From: JAUIKM01 sp964445695
Lineage (GTDB): Bacteria; Bacteroidota; Ignavibacteria; Kapaibacteriales; UBA7675
NCBI GenBank assembly: GCA_964445695.1
Contig: CAYULF010000018.1
Span: forward strand, 1 to 64,000
Length of the DNA: 64,000 nucleotides
Direction: 5' to 3'
The translations under genes were made by a program, and so were the position numbers. Below, in pieces: positions 1 through 9,555 of the stretch. A model generated the notes under the pieces. It was not told the origin of the DNA and ran no database searches. It was given only the letters and a program-made list of their open reading frames with translations. The number at the start of each line of letters is the position of its first letter. Positions within the stretch are counted from its first letter, which is position 1.

Positions 1-3000
1 GTGCGGTTCGTCGTCGCCGTGCTGCTGAATGCCAGGTAGCGCGCCGGACGAGGATAGACGGTAATCGTCAGTTCCGTTTCACCAAGACCACCGGGGCCGT
101 CGGTCACCTGCACAATGGCCGTCGTCGGAAGCGGACCGCGCCATTCAAAGGTGAAGTTGCCCGTCGTCGAGGCTTCATCATTCGGAAGGTTTGTATTGTC
201 TTCACCGGGAATGGTGATATTCGTCGTATTGGCGCCGCCGAGGAACTGCGGTCCGTTAAACGGACTGACAGCAATGTTGCCGGCGCTGTTGAACACGCGC
301 AGCGAAGCTACCGTCGACGTCGCAGGGCGACGCAGGCGGTTGAAGGCGTTGAACGTACCGACCGTCACTTGAACCGGCTCGCCGGCGCTCACCGTCAGGT
401 CGCCGCCGTTGAAGCCGATCGTGCCGCGGCTGTCGCTCTGCACACCACTGAACGCCGTCGTCACCGCAGCAGGCGGGACAAGGCGAATCGTGATGCTCGT
501 GCCGAACAGATTGCCGAAGTCGTCGTTCAGGTCGAAGTCGGCGTTCACCGAGACCGCACCTTCCCAGCTCACCGTCAGGTTCGTCGAAACGATCGCCGTC
601 GTCGTCGTGAACTCGATCGGGTCGAAGATCTCCTGGAACGGATCGCCGATCACGTCCATGAAGTACGTCGCCGTAAAGTCAGCGCTCGTCGTCGCCAACG
701 CGCCAAAGCGGTTGAACGTCGCCGAGGTCACTACCACGTTGGCCTGCGTACCGCCGTTTGCCGTCAGAGTCACCGTCGTGCTGCCGCCGTTGAAGCCGGC
801 AAAGCTCGTCGTGCTCGTCGTGCTCAGTGCAAGGTATTCGGCCGGAGGAGGCACGATCGACACCGTCACCGAGGTCGAGCCCATATCGCCGCTGCCGTCA
901 TGCGTGAAGGTCAGCGTTGCAATCGTCTGGCCCAGACCCGTGTAGGTCATGTTCATGACCGAGCTTCCCGTCGCCGACAGCGGGCTGACCGTAAAGGTCG
1001 AGCCGCCCGTGATCAGCAGTTCCGGGATATCCGCCGTCACCGAAATCGTCGTCGTGAAGAAGAAGATCGGGAAGGTGTTGTTCCCCGTCGCCGTGAAGTG
1101 GTTGAAACGGTCGTAAGTACCGACGCTCACCGAGATGCTCGTCGTCGGGTTGACTTCAAGAATCGTGTCGCCGCCGTTGAAACCGTCGAGGCCGATGCCT
1201 TCGCCGAAGTTGCCGCCGATCACACCGTTGCGCGTACTCAGACCCAGCTGGGCCGTCGTCGGCGTCAACACCGTGATCGTGATCGTCGTCGCCGAAAGGC
1301 TGTTGTCCGTTGTTTCAATGATGAAGTTCGCGCCGCGGGCAACATGTGAGTTGTTGTTGATGCGGAACGTGCTCGTCGTCGTCGGATTCGTCGGCGAGAA
1401 CGTCGGCGAACCCGTGGCGCCCGTCGAGATATACATGTCGTCGAAGCCCGTGAAGATGCGCATTTGCACCGACGACAGCGACGCTTTCGTTACCGACAAG
1501 CTGTTAATAATGTTGAACGAACCCGAGGTCACCGTCAGCAGCGCCGATTCGCGCGCGCCGGTGTAACCGCCGGGACCGACACGGAAGCGGTTACCGCTGT
1601 TCGAGCCGTCGTTGGCGTTGAACGTATCGTTGCCCGTGCCGTTCGTCGTGCTCATCGCGATGTGATTCGGCGGCAGCGGACAGACCGTCACCGTCAACGT
1701 GGTCGTGATCAGCGTGCCGTTGCCCTCTTCCGCGCCGCCGCCGGCCGTCAGGCTCAGCGTGATCGTCGTCGGAGCCGAACCCAGCCAGCCGAACTGGATC
1801 GTGCCGAGGCGCACCGAGTTCGTCGAGCTCAGGTACACCGTCGCGTGCGTCGAGGTAACAGCAGTACCGCCCGACCAGACGCCGCCCACACCCGTGATCG
1901 TCGGTTTGATCGACGGATTCGACGGAAAGGGGCTGCCCACGATGCGCATCGTCGCCTGACCGTAGCGGGCGACGTTCGTCACCCACACGTCGGCGCTCGT
2001 CGCGCTTTTGCAGTCGGGGAAGCTGAAGCTTGCAAAGTTCAGGTTGATGATCTGCTGGCTGTTGATCGTCAGATCGCCGCCGTTGAAGCCGTTGCCGTTC
2101 GTGATCGACTCGGTCGACCAGGCCAGCCACTTCGCCGGAGGTTGCGTCAGAGCCACCGTCGACGTCGTCGCCGCGATGCCCGCATTCGCGAAGCTGACAA
2201 TCACGCTGCCGATCGACGGAGCGTCGCCTTTATAGACCACCGTAATAGTCGTTGAGTAAATCGCACCGCTCGGCGTGACATCCACCACGCTCGCCACCGA
2301 CACTCCGTCGCCGAAGTCGTAGCTGATGATCGCCTGCGTGTTGCTCGTCACCGAGCTCAGACAGTCGTTCGCGCCGTCAAAGGCCCAGGTTGCGAAGGTC
2401 ACCGTCATGTTCGCCGTCTTCGTCACGAAGTCGATCGAACTCGGCGTCAGTCCCTCGTTACCCGTCGACGAGTTCGTCGAGAAGGCGACAAGAGTCGGAG
2501 CAACAGGCAGCACGTCGATCGTAATCGTCGTGGTTGCCATACCAGGGCCGTCAGGGGTCACCGTCAGCACCGCCGTCGTGGCGACCGAGCCGGTGTAAAG
2601 GATGCCGATGGAATGTTGCGTTGTCGCGCTCATGTTCGAGATCGTCAGCGTCGTACCCTGCGTCAGCGTCGGCCCCTGGCCGCCGCCACCCGTCAGGGTT
2701 ACGGTGAACGTCGTGTTCGTCAGAGCCGTGACGTTACCGTCCGTGGCCGTCAGCACGCCGCAATTGTCGAACAGACCCAGCGTGAAGTCCAGAACCGTCG
2801 GAACCGTACAGCTGGTAAGCTGCGCAACCGGCGAACCTTCGAACAGGTTGTTCGTGCCCGTCGTCGAGGTCGTGCTGAACGCAACGGCTTCGACAGCCGG
2901 GACAAGAAGCTGCATCGTGGCCGAGGTGCCGGCCATGCCGGCAGGATTGACCGAAACAGTAATAATCGTCGTGCGCTCTCCACCGTAGTCCAGACCGACA

Positions 3001-4445
3001 ATCGCAGTACCAAAAATCGAGGGAGCCGGGATCAGCATGCCCGCCGAGGTCGTGGTATAGGTTGCCTGAGTCTGTGAAGGACTTTGGTTCGAGATGTCTG
3101 CGCCGGTGATTTCAAAGTTCGCAGTGACATTCGACGTCGTCGCCGCGCGGTCACCCAGCGGGTTGAACGTCGCCGTCGTTACACTGAGGAAGTAGCGACG
3201 AGCGTTCGAGCCGACGCAGGACAGCGGTCCGGCAAAGTTCGCCGAGGTAATGACATCGACGAAACCGCGGAGGCCGTCACGGCCGTTGGCGTTGGTTGCG
3301 CTGAACGCAACGCGATCCGGCGGAATCGGCGAAACCGTCACGTTGGCGACCGTTGAGGTCAGCACCGCGCCGGTGACCGAAGCCAGCGTAACCGGAATGG
3401 TTACGGGAGCTTCGCCGCGATAAAAGAATTGCAGTGTCGCAGTTGAATAGGCATCGAGGTCAAAAGCCGCCATGCTTGCGCTTGTCGTTCCAACACCCGT
3501 ATTGGCGTTGAACGACACACCGCTGGACGTCGTAATCTGGAATTCCAGATCCGCATCCGTATTAATGCCGGCGGGGAAGAATTCTTCGTTGATCGTCTGG
3601 TACGCTACATCAACCAGATCCTGTGAGATCGGTGTAAGCGTTTCCCAGCCGCTCGTGTTGTAGGGGTTCTCATCCGAGATAGCCGACGTCGAATACGCCA
3701 GGCGCGATGCCGGAGGACCTACAATGATTTCCGCCGTCGTTGTGAGCACGGGGTTGTTGGCTCCCGTGATCTGGCGGATGCGCATCGTCACCGTGATCGA
3801 CTCGGTCGACGTCGAGATGATTGTCAGCGACGTCGAACTCGTAAACGCACCGGCGCCCGAGTTGTAGGTCGCCTGCGTCGAGCCGATGAACGAAACGTAC
3901 TGCGCGTTGGTACCTTCCAACTGGTACTGGATTTTCTGTACGCCTCCGTTAAAACAGGAGACCGAGTAGTCGTTCACCTGCATGGAGGTCATGATTGCCG
4001 TGAACGGGATACCGTTCCCGACACGAGGCGTCGGATCAAACGCACCTTGCGTGCCGACCTCCCCGTTGATCGAACCGTACACCGCCTGACAGGTTTGCGC
4101 CTGGGCGACGTTGGGCGTCGCAAGTGCAAACAGGAAAGCTGCAAGAACGCCAAAAGCGCCAACGAATGCGGCGCGTCTTTTTAACGTTTTTGCAGCTGAA
4201 TCAGGTTTGTACCGGAAGTGGTCCGATGTTTTGGTGATACCGCCGGAGCCCCGCGGCAATGTATTGGGCAACGCGCGGTCTCCGCCGCCAGGGACGGAAG
4301 TTGTATCCGGTCGCGTCGCGCCAAGAACAGTCAGACGATTCAGAAACGAAGATTTCTGCCGAGCCGATATGGCACCAACAGAAGCCAGCGCACCGATCGT
4401 TGCTGTTCCCAACAAACGAATCAGGTTGAGTAGCAGAGCAACCAT
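1..4445 (-). CDS. Giant secreted repeat protein, partial (C-terminus beyond the left edge)
   Basis: An uninterrupted minus-strand frame runs from an ATG at 4445 to the window edge, giving 1,481 codons. A GGAG lies 11 nt upstream. The first 30 residues are hydrophobic and signal-like (MVALLLNLIRLLGTATIGAL). About 70 residues later comes a second, more classical signal segment (KRRAAFVGAFGVLAAFLFAL) ending in AQAQT. The rest is Thr/Ser/Val-rich beta-type sequence built of modules of about 130-150 residues. Typical module landmarks are LAFSTTS, GFNGGDLTV, VTVGTFNAFNRL and TTTITI. I do not recognise a named family. The composition and repeats fit a large exported surface protein, and the gene resembles the giant surface genes at the other end of the window in lacking TTAA. 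Any sorting tail would lie outside the window. Confidence 0.8.
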   Translation of the reverse strand, partial: MVALLLNLIRLLGTATIGALASVGAISARQKSSFLNRLTVLGATRPDTTSVPGGGDRALPNTLPRGSGGITKTSDHFRYKPDSAAKTLKRRAAFVGAFGVLAAFLFALATPNVAQAQTCQAVYGSINGEVGTQGAFDPTPRVGNGIPFTAIMTSMQVNDYSVSCFNGGVQKIQYQLEGTNAQYVSFIGSTQATYNSGAGAFTSSTSLTIISTSTESITVTMRIRQITGANNPVLTTTAEIIVGPPASRLAYSTSAISDENPYNTSGWETLTPISQDLVDVAYQTINEEFFPAGINTDADLEFQITTSSGVSFNANTGVGTTSASMAAFDLDAYSTATLQFFYRGEAPVTIPVTLASVTGAVLTSTVANVTVSPIPPDRVAFSATNANGRDGLRGFVDVITSANFAGPLSCVGSNARRYFLSVTTATFNPLGDRAATTSNVTANFEITGADISNQSPSQTQATYTTTSAGMLIPAPSIFGTAIVGLDYGGERTTIITVSVNPAGMAGTSATMQLLVPAVEAVAFSTTSTTGTNNLFEGSPVAQLTSCTVPTVLDFTLGLFDNCGVLTATDGNVTALTNTTFTVTLTGGGGQGPTLTQGTTLTISNMSATTQHSIGILYTGSVATTAVLTVTPDGPGMATTTITIDVLPVAPTLVAFSTNSSTGNEGLTPSSIDFVTKTANMTVTFATWAFDGANDCLSSVTSNTQAIISYDFGDGVSVASVVDVTPSGAIYSTTITVVYKGDAPSIGSVIVSFANAGIAATTSTVALTQPPAKWLAWSTESITNGNGFNGGDLTINSQQIINLNFASFSFPDCKSATSADVWVTNVARYGQATMRIVGSPFPSNPSIKPTITGVGGVWSGGTAVTSTHATVYLSSTNSVRLGTIQFGWLGSAPTTITLSLTAGGGAEEGNGTLITTTLTVTVCPLPPNHIAMSTTNGTGNDTFNANDGSNSGNRFRVGPGGYTGARESALLTVTSGSFNIINSLSVTKASLSSVQMRIFTGFDDMYISTGATGSPTFSPTNPTTTSTFRINNNSHVARGANFIIETTDNSLSATTITITVLTPTTAQLGLSTRNGVIGGNFGEGIGLDGFNGGDTILEVNPTTSISVSVGTYDRFNHFTATGNNTFPIFFFTTTISVTADIPELLITGGSTFTVSPLSATGSSVMNMTYTGLGQTIATLTFTHDGSGDMGSTSVTVSIVPPPAEYLALSTTSTTSFAGFNGGSTTVTLTANGGTQANVVVTSATFNRFGALATTSADFTATYFMDVIGDPFQEIFDPIEFTTTTAIVSTNLTVSWEGAVSVNADFDLNDDFGNLFGTSITIRLVPPAAVTTAFSGVQSDSRGTIGFNGGDLTVSAGEPVQVTVGTFNAFNRLRRPATSTVASLRVFNSAGNIAVSPFNGPQFLGGANTTNITIPGEDNTNLPNDEASTTGNFTFEWRGPLPTTAIVQVTDGPGGLGETELTITVYPRPARYLAFSSTATTNR
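380..3700 (-). repeat. Tandem protein-level modules of about 130-150 residues
   Basis: Within the giant gene the GFNGGD-type motif or its diverged equivalent recurs near 410, 790, 1190, 1620, 2085, 2455, 2850, 3265 and 3650, about 370-460 bp apart. Clear copies read GFNGGDLTV (near 410), GFNGGSTTV (near 790), GFNGGDTIL (near 1190) and GFNGGDLTI (near 2085). Older copies are reduced to forms such as GNEGLTP and GTNNLFEG. Each is preceded by a proline-containing junction followed by AFSTTS or a close variant. Copies nearer the left edge are more alike, suggesting more recent amplification there. Confidence 0.7.
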
Positions 4446-5533
4446 GGGTATTGAAACTCCAGTAATTGATGAGTTGAAGGTTGTATTTTTTGATCGAAGT
4501 TGTATCAAAGAAATGGGTGTATCCAAGAATGTATATCGACCCCGTTTGATCGCCCCATCCTGTTCATTGAACAGATCAGAGCAGCACGAGGGATTGTCCG
4601 TTGGTTTCACGGATAATGTTGTCCGGTTTACAGAGTTTCCCGATTGGGCATTATCTGATTGCGAACGGTAACTGTCACCAGTCATGTACAAGCCTGTCAG
4701 ATATTGGACAAAAGGACTCAGATAGCTGGAGCGTCAGTCTTATCCTTTGAAGCCTTTCAATCTGTCACGCCGATACCGTTCGACGCCACAAGGGAAGCGA
4801 AACTGCGAGTCACTGTAAGGAAGCACAATCGCTCTAATCCCCCGAAACACAGCAATGCGGACAAATTTACGGCGCTCCTCCCGCAATCCAAAGAAAAAAA
4901 TCCCCGGCGCCAATCCCGCTCCGGACCGCAAAGATTCGTTATCGTAACATCTTTGGACCGTTTGGACTGGAGCCAGTTTTCCGTCGGTTTTGAAAGCCCG
5001 GGTACTGGAAGCGACAACTGATTGCCGACCGTGCACCTGGACCGCCGAGGGACTTCCCGGATTCCATGGGAGTTTTCAACGAAAGAACGTGATCAAGCGC
5101 CGTTTCGGATTATCGACTGGTATATACCTGCGCTCAAAAATTGAACCAAGGTTATACACCGGACGCGCAATCGAACACGATCATAAATCGTGCCAGCCAG
5201 GACTTGGGAGGGTCCTGAATCAGCGCAACAATCCTTTTGGATCGAAGCGTCGCTTTGTGTGGGTGTGCAGTTTTGGGTTGAACTCGCGTGCGCAAAAGCG
5301 CTGTCCGAAGTGCTGCTTTCTCCGGACATGGGCGAAATTACGCGGCAAAGGGTAAGAAAAGCAAGAAAAAAATGTTGGACGCTCCGGATTCATTGAATTT
5401 TAACAAGTATCTGAAGCAATCCGGCTTACTTGTTGCAGGGCAATAAGTAAGCCTTGAGATTGTCGCAAGTCGGTGCAGTGGTTGACTTTGCACCATTGGC
5501 CAATTATAGCCATGGCGCGGCGCCCGCCGCTCA
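4446..5533. other. Gene-free spacer of 1.1 kb
   Basis: Short open frames exist on both strands, but none has a plausible ribosome-binding site, a recognisable motif or consistent codon use, so I call no gene. The only clear structure is the hairpin at 5423-5453. The stretch next to 4445 should hold the promoter of the giant repeat gene. I could not pick a promoter with confidence. Confidence 0.6.
5423..5453. other. Strong hairpin downstream of the serine-palmitoyltransferase-like gene
   Basis: Arms GGCTTACTTGTTGC and GCAATAAGTAAGCC pair over 14 positions with one G-T type mismatch and a 3-nt loop. It lies about 80 nt past the stop of the minus-strand gene ending at 5534. It could act as a 3' end or processing structure, but there is no clear T-run on either side, so I do not call it an intrinsic terminator. 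Confidence 0.5.
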
Positions 5534-6727
5534 TCAGTTAATCAGGCCAAGTTCCCGGCCTACCGATGCAAACACCTCAACTAATCGGTCAATGTGCTCC
5601 TCGCGGTGCGTCGCCATGTAACTCGTGCGCATCATGCTGAGCGTCGGCGGCACTCCAGGAGGGATGAAACAATTGACAAAAACATTGTTGTCATAGAGTC
5701 TGCGCCAGAATTTCAGCGACAGCTCCACATCTCCCACAATGACCGGCACGATGGCCGTCGGGCTGTCGACCACCTTGAACCCCAAACCGTCAAATTCGCG
5801 CCGTACGCGGTCCGCCACCGCTATTAAACGGTTAACGCGCTCCGGCTCTTTTTCGAGGATGTCGAGCGCTGCAAGAGCGGCGGCACAAGACGGCGGAGTG
5901 GGACTGGCACTGAAAATCAGCGCCGGCGAAGTGTGCTTCAGGTAGTTGATAACGCGCTCAGGTCCGGCGACAAATCCACCGAGCGAAGCAAATGTCTTTG
6001 AAAACGTGCCCATCGTCATATCCGTGCGGTCCACCATGTTGTAGTGGCTGGCCGTACCGCGTCCGCCCTTGCCGATTACGCCTGTAGCATGCGCGTCGTC
6101 CACCAGCACGCGGGCGCCGTAGGTTTCAGCGAGTGCCACCAACTCCGGCAGCTTGACCAATTCACCGCTCACAGAAAACACGCCGTCCGTAACGATCAGT
6201 TTGCTGGCGTCCTCGGGTATGCGGCTCAGCACGCGCTCAAGGTCTTCCATGTCGTTGTGGCGATAACGCACAAATTCGGCAAAACCGCCCTTGGCAAGCA
6301 TGGCGCCGTTCATGATGCTCGCGTGGTTCTCGCGATCGGAGATGATGTAGTCGCCTTTGCCGACGAGGCCGCTGATGGTCCCGAGCGCCGTCTGGTAGCC
6401 GGTGCTGAAGAGCAGAACAGCCTCGTAGCCGAGGAATTCCGCCAGGCGCTTTTCAAGCTGCACATGAAGATCTATCGTGCCGGTCAGGTAGCGGGAGCCC
6501 GAACAACTGGTTCCGTAGCGCTCCAGGGCGTCGCGAGCCGCGTCCTTGACGCGCTCGTCGGCCGTCAGACCCAGGTAGTTGTTGGATCCGGCCATAATGA
6601 CGTCGCGGCCTTCCATCCGGACAACCGGCCCTTCGTTTTCTTCCACCACCCGGAAGTACGGGTACAAACCAAGCGCTTTGACTTCATCCGCCCGGTTAAA
6701 CTGACGACACTTTTCAAAGATATCCAC
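5534..6727 (-). CDS. Alpha-oxoamine synthase, serine-palmitoyltransferase-like
   Basis: This PLP enzyme of 397 residues belongs to the family that condenses an amino acid with an acyl-CoA and releases CO2. Numbering from the GTG at 6733 (add 2), it shows GTSCSGSRYLTG at 74-85, the substrate-side histidine in ENHAS (H137), the PLP aspartate and histidine in VDDAHATG (D212, H215), and the PLP lysine in TMGTFSKTFAS (K246). The N-terminus MDIFEKC...GLYPYFR and the FSKTFASLGG version of the lysine motif resemble bacterial serine palmitoyltransferases more than threonine-pathway KBL or biotin-pathway BioF. The expected role is the first step of sphingolipid synthesis, or a related lipid, in the cytoplasm. 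I chose the GTG at 6727 because AGGAGA sits 6 nt before it and directly abuts the GTG at 6733. It is transcribed divergently from lon. KBL or BioF remain possible. Confidence 0.82.
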   Translation of the reverse strand: MDIFEKCRQFNRADEVKALGLYPYFRVVEENEGPVVRMEGRDVIMAGSNNYLGLTADERVKDAARDALERYGTSCSGSRYLTGTIDLHVQLEKRLAEFLGYEAVLLFSTGYQTALGTISGLVGKGDYIISDRENHASIMNGAMLAKGGFAEFVRYRHNDMEDLERVLSRIPEDASKLIVTDGVFSVSGELVKLPELVALAETYGARVLVDDAHATGVIGKGGRGTASHYNMVDRTDMTMGTFSKTFASLGGFVAGPERVINYLKHTSPALIFSASPTPPSCAAALAALDILEKEPERVNRLIAVADRVRREFDGLGFKVVDSPTAIVPVIVGDVELSLKFWRRLYDNNVFVNCFIPPGVPPTLSMMRTSYMATHREEHIDRLVEVFASVGRELGLIN

Positions 6728-6733
6728 GATCAC

Positions 6734-6739
6734 TCTCCT
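6734..6739 (-). promoter_or_regulatory. Ribosome-binding site that decides the start at 6727
   Basis: AGGAGA on the minus strand is 6 nt from the GTG at 6727 but touches the upstream GTG at 6733, so the inner GTG is the better start. Confidence 0.6.
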
Positions 6740-6921
6740 GCTTTCTCTGGTCGTACCCGGTAAAATTACGAAAATAATTCCGTATTCATTTTTTCACATT
6801 TCAGCGCTGCTTTGCGCGCATGACGGGCTACAATCACAATAATTTCCGCGATACAGACTCTATAGCTCGTATCAAAAAAATCGCGCTGATTGCGCCCCCA
6901 TTTTGATTGCTCCATTCCATT

Positions 6922-9306
6922 ATGACGGCAACAAACGACACTCTGACTGACATCGACCGCAAAGCACGTGAATACGATTCGATCCCGCGGCGATTGTCGG
7001 TATTGCCACTGCGCGATATCGTCATCTTTCCAAATATGATTTTTCCGATCCTGATCGGGCGCGATTCCTCCCTGAAGGCGGTTGCCAAAGCTCTGGAACG
7101 CGACAAGTTCATCTTCCTGACGGCCCAGAAAGACGTCGGCATTGACGAACCCGGCAAAGACGATCTGCACCGCTTCGGCACAGTCGCCAAAATCATTCAA
7201 CTGATCCGCCTGCCGAACAATCTGCTGAAAATCCTGGTTGACGGTGTCGCGCAGGGACGCGTCAAACGCTTTTACAGCACCAAGGAACACCTGGACGGCG
7301 ACATCGAGCTGAACAACTCCGATCAGAGCGACGAGACAAGTCCGGAAATGCAGGCCATGATCAGGCACGCCATCGAACTTTTTCACAAGTATGTTAAAGT
7401 TAACCGCAATGTGCCGCCCGAAGTCAGCATGGCGTTCGACAACATCGACGACCCCGGGCGCAAACTGTATTACGCCGCCGCCAATATTCAACAGGACGTC
7501 GCATCAAAACAGCGCATCCTCGAAAAGTTTTCGCTCAAAGAACAGTACTTTGAACTGATTTCCATTTTAACATCCGAAATTGAAGTCCTTGAGATAGAAC
7601 AGGACATCGACGTGCGCGTGCACGATACGATCCAGAAAGCGCAGAAACGCTTCTTCATTCAGGAACAGATCCGCGCCCTGCAACAGGAATTGGGCGATGA
7701 CGACGAAGCGTTTCCGGAGCTGGGCAAACTGCGCGAACGCCTCGATCAGGCGGGGCTGCCCGAATCTGTTAAAACACGCACCGACGAGGAATTTCAAAAG
7801 TTAAAAAAGATGCCGATGATGTCGCCCGACTTTGGCGTCATCCGCAATTATCTGGACTGGATCAGCCGTGTTCCATGGCAGGAGCGAACGGACGACCAAC
7901 TGGATATTGAACACGTGCGTGAAGTGCTCGACGCCGATCACTACGGACTTGACAAAGTTAAGGACCGCATTCTGGAATACATTGCGGTGTTAAACTTAAC
8001 GCAGAATATCAGCGGACAGGTGCTCTGTTTTGTCGGGCCACCGGGGGTCGGTAAAACATCGCTTGCCAAGTCGATTGCCCGCGCCCTGGGACGCAAGTTT
8101 GTGCGCATCTCTCTGGGCGGAGTCCGCGACGAAGCCGAGATCCGCGGTCACCGCCGCACGTATATCGGCTCCATGCCGGGCAAGATCATTCAGAGCATGA
8201 AGAGAGCTGAAACTGTTAACCCGCTCATGCTGCTCGATGAAGTCGACAAAATGGCAATGGACTTCCGCGGCGACCCGTCCTCGGCACTGCTTGAAGTACT
8301 GGATCCGGAACAGAATCAGACATTTAACGACCACTATCTGGAAGTCGACTACGACTTGTCGAACGTCCTGTTCATCTGCACGGCAAATGTTAAGTACGAC
8401 ATACCCGCGCCGCTGCTGGACCGCATGGAAATCATTGAACTCTCGTCCTATCTGGAACCGGAAAAAATCCAGATCGCCCAGCGGCACATCATTCCGCGGC
8501 AGTTAAACAAACAGGGGCTGGAAGAGTACGACGTCACGTTAAAAGACAAGGCGCTGCAAACCATTGTGCGCGAATACACGCGTGAAGCCGGCGTGCGCAA
8601 TCTCGAGCGGCAAATCGCCTCCGTCTTCCGCAAAGTCGCCAAGCAGGTCGTCAGCGACAAAGCCAAATCCAATGACAAAAAGAACAAGTACAATATCACC
8701 AGCGACAAAGTCCGGGAACTGTTAAAGTCCCCGCCCTTCCCCGAAAAACGGAAAGAGTTAAGCGACAAAGTCGGCGTTGTAACCGGGCTGGCATGGACCA
8801 GCACCGGCGGCGATGTTCTCCCCGTCCAGGTCACCATGATGCCCGGCAAGGAAAAGTTAACATTGACCGGCAAGCTGGGCGACGTGATGAAAGAATCCGC
8901 CGCCGCCGCGCTGTCCTATGTCCGTTCAAACTGGCGGGAGTTAAACGTGCCCGAGGATTTTGCCAAAGACCGCGAAATTCACCTGCACGTGCCCGAAGGC
9001 GCAATTCCCAAGGACGGCCCTTCCGCAGGCATTACCATTACCATGGCGCTGATCTCCGCCGCCGCCAACCGCGCCGCACGCGGTGATGTGGCGATGACGG
9101 GTGAAATCACTCTGCGAGGCGAAGTACTCGCCATCGGCGGGCTGAACGAAAAACTCCTGGCCGCCAAACGCATGGGCATGCAGACCGTGCTCATTCCGCG
9201 GGACAACCAGCAGCAGCTGGCGGACATCAAGGACGATGTTAAAAAGGGGCTCGAAATCGTTCCGGTGGCCGACGCGCTGAGCGCTTTGCCGCACGTCTTC
9301 CGCTGA
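6922..9306 (+). CDS. lon: ATP-dependent protease Lon
   Basis: A full-length Lon of 794 residues, which degrades misfolded and regulatory proteins in the cytoplasm. It has the N-terminal substrate domain (LSVLPLRDIVIFPNM near 25-40), an AAA+ module with Walker A GPPGVGKT at 372-379 and Walker B MLLDEVDK near 436-443, and a C-terminal peptidase domain. The catalytic dyad is Ser701 in KDGPSAG and Lys744 in LNEKL. The frame can be extended to a TTG at 6907, but the ATG at 6922 gives the conventional start. It is divergent from the oxoamine synthase, so the roughly 190 bp between them must carry both promoters. No obvious terminator follows. TTAA is unusually frequent in this gene (18 by eye). Confidence 0.96.
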   Translation: MTATNDTLTDIDRKAREYDSIPRRLSVLPLRDIVIFPNMIFPILIGRDSSLKAVAKALERDKFIFLTAQKDVGIDEPGKDDLHRFGTVAKIIQLIRLPNNLLKILVDGVAQGRVKRFYSTKEHLDGDIELNNSDQSDETSPEMQAMIRHAIELFHKYVKVNRNVPPEVSMAFDNIDDPGRKLYYAAANIQQDVASKQRILEKFSLKEQYFELISILTSEIEVLEIEQDIDVRVHDTIQKAQKRFFIQEQIRALQQELGDDDEAFPELGKLRERLDQAGLPESVKTRTDEEFQKLKKMPMMSPDFGVIRNYLDWISRVPWQERTDDQLDIEHVREVLDADHYGLDKVKDRILEYIAVLNLTQNISGQVLCFVGPPGVGKTSLAKSIARALGRKFVRISLGGVRDEAEIRGHRRTYIGSMPGKIIQSMKRAETVNPLMLLDEVDKMAMDFRGDPSSALLEVLDPEQNQTFNDHYLEVDYDLSNVLFICTANVKYDIPAPLLDRMEIIELSSYLEPEKIQIAQRHIIPRQLNKQGLEEYDVTLKDKALQTIVREYTREAGVRNLERQIASVFRKVAKQVVSDKAKSNDKKNKYNITSDKVRELLKSPPFPEKRKELSDKVGVVTGLAWTSTGGDVLPVQVTMMPGKEKLTLTGKLGDVMKESAAAALSYVRSNWRELNVPEDFAKDREIHLHVPEGAIPKDGPSAGITITMALISAAANRAARGDVAMTGEITLRGEVLAIGGLNEKLLAAKRMGMQTVLIPRDNQQQLADIKDDVKKGLEIVPVADALSALPHVFR

Positions 9307-9555
9307 TACATTGCAGGCCCTGCGCCCGCGCCTCAAGGCATTCCGGCAGCCGCTGTCACCTCCGTGTCATGCGGCTGTTCGATTTTGCGTATCCACGGTG
9401 CCGCACATGTGTTTTACCCGTGGCAACAAAACTCCTGGACGTCATGCGGTTTTCAGCGCATTGAACCATCTGCACGCTGAATGCAACCCGGGGCGGACTC
9501 CCCGCTCTTCCGTATATTGCCCCGTCCGATCGAGCAACACAGCCTGGAACCAAAC

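Noticed and set aside
115..3663. Many plus-strand open frames over the first 4 kb, some rich in Arg/His
   Set aside because: They lie antisense to a continuous minus-strand frame with repeat modules and signal peptide. Their composition is what the reverse of Thr/Val-rich GC codons gives.
380..3700. Regular repeats at the left edge as a possible CRISPR array
   Set aside because: The period is about 400 bp, the repeats are degenerate and they are in frame. They are protein domains, not short direct repeats with spacers.
4659..5396. Several short overlapping frames on both strands between the repeat gene and the oxoamine synthase
   Set aside because: None has a start signal, hydrophobic segment or recognisable motif, and overlapping frames of similar length on both strands are expected by chance.
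6766..7491. Minus-strand frame overlapping the start of lon
   Set aside because: It is antisense to the Lon N-terminal domain and would fill the divergent promoter region.
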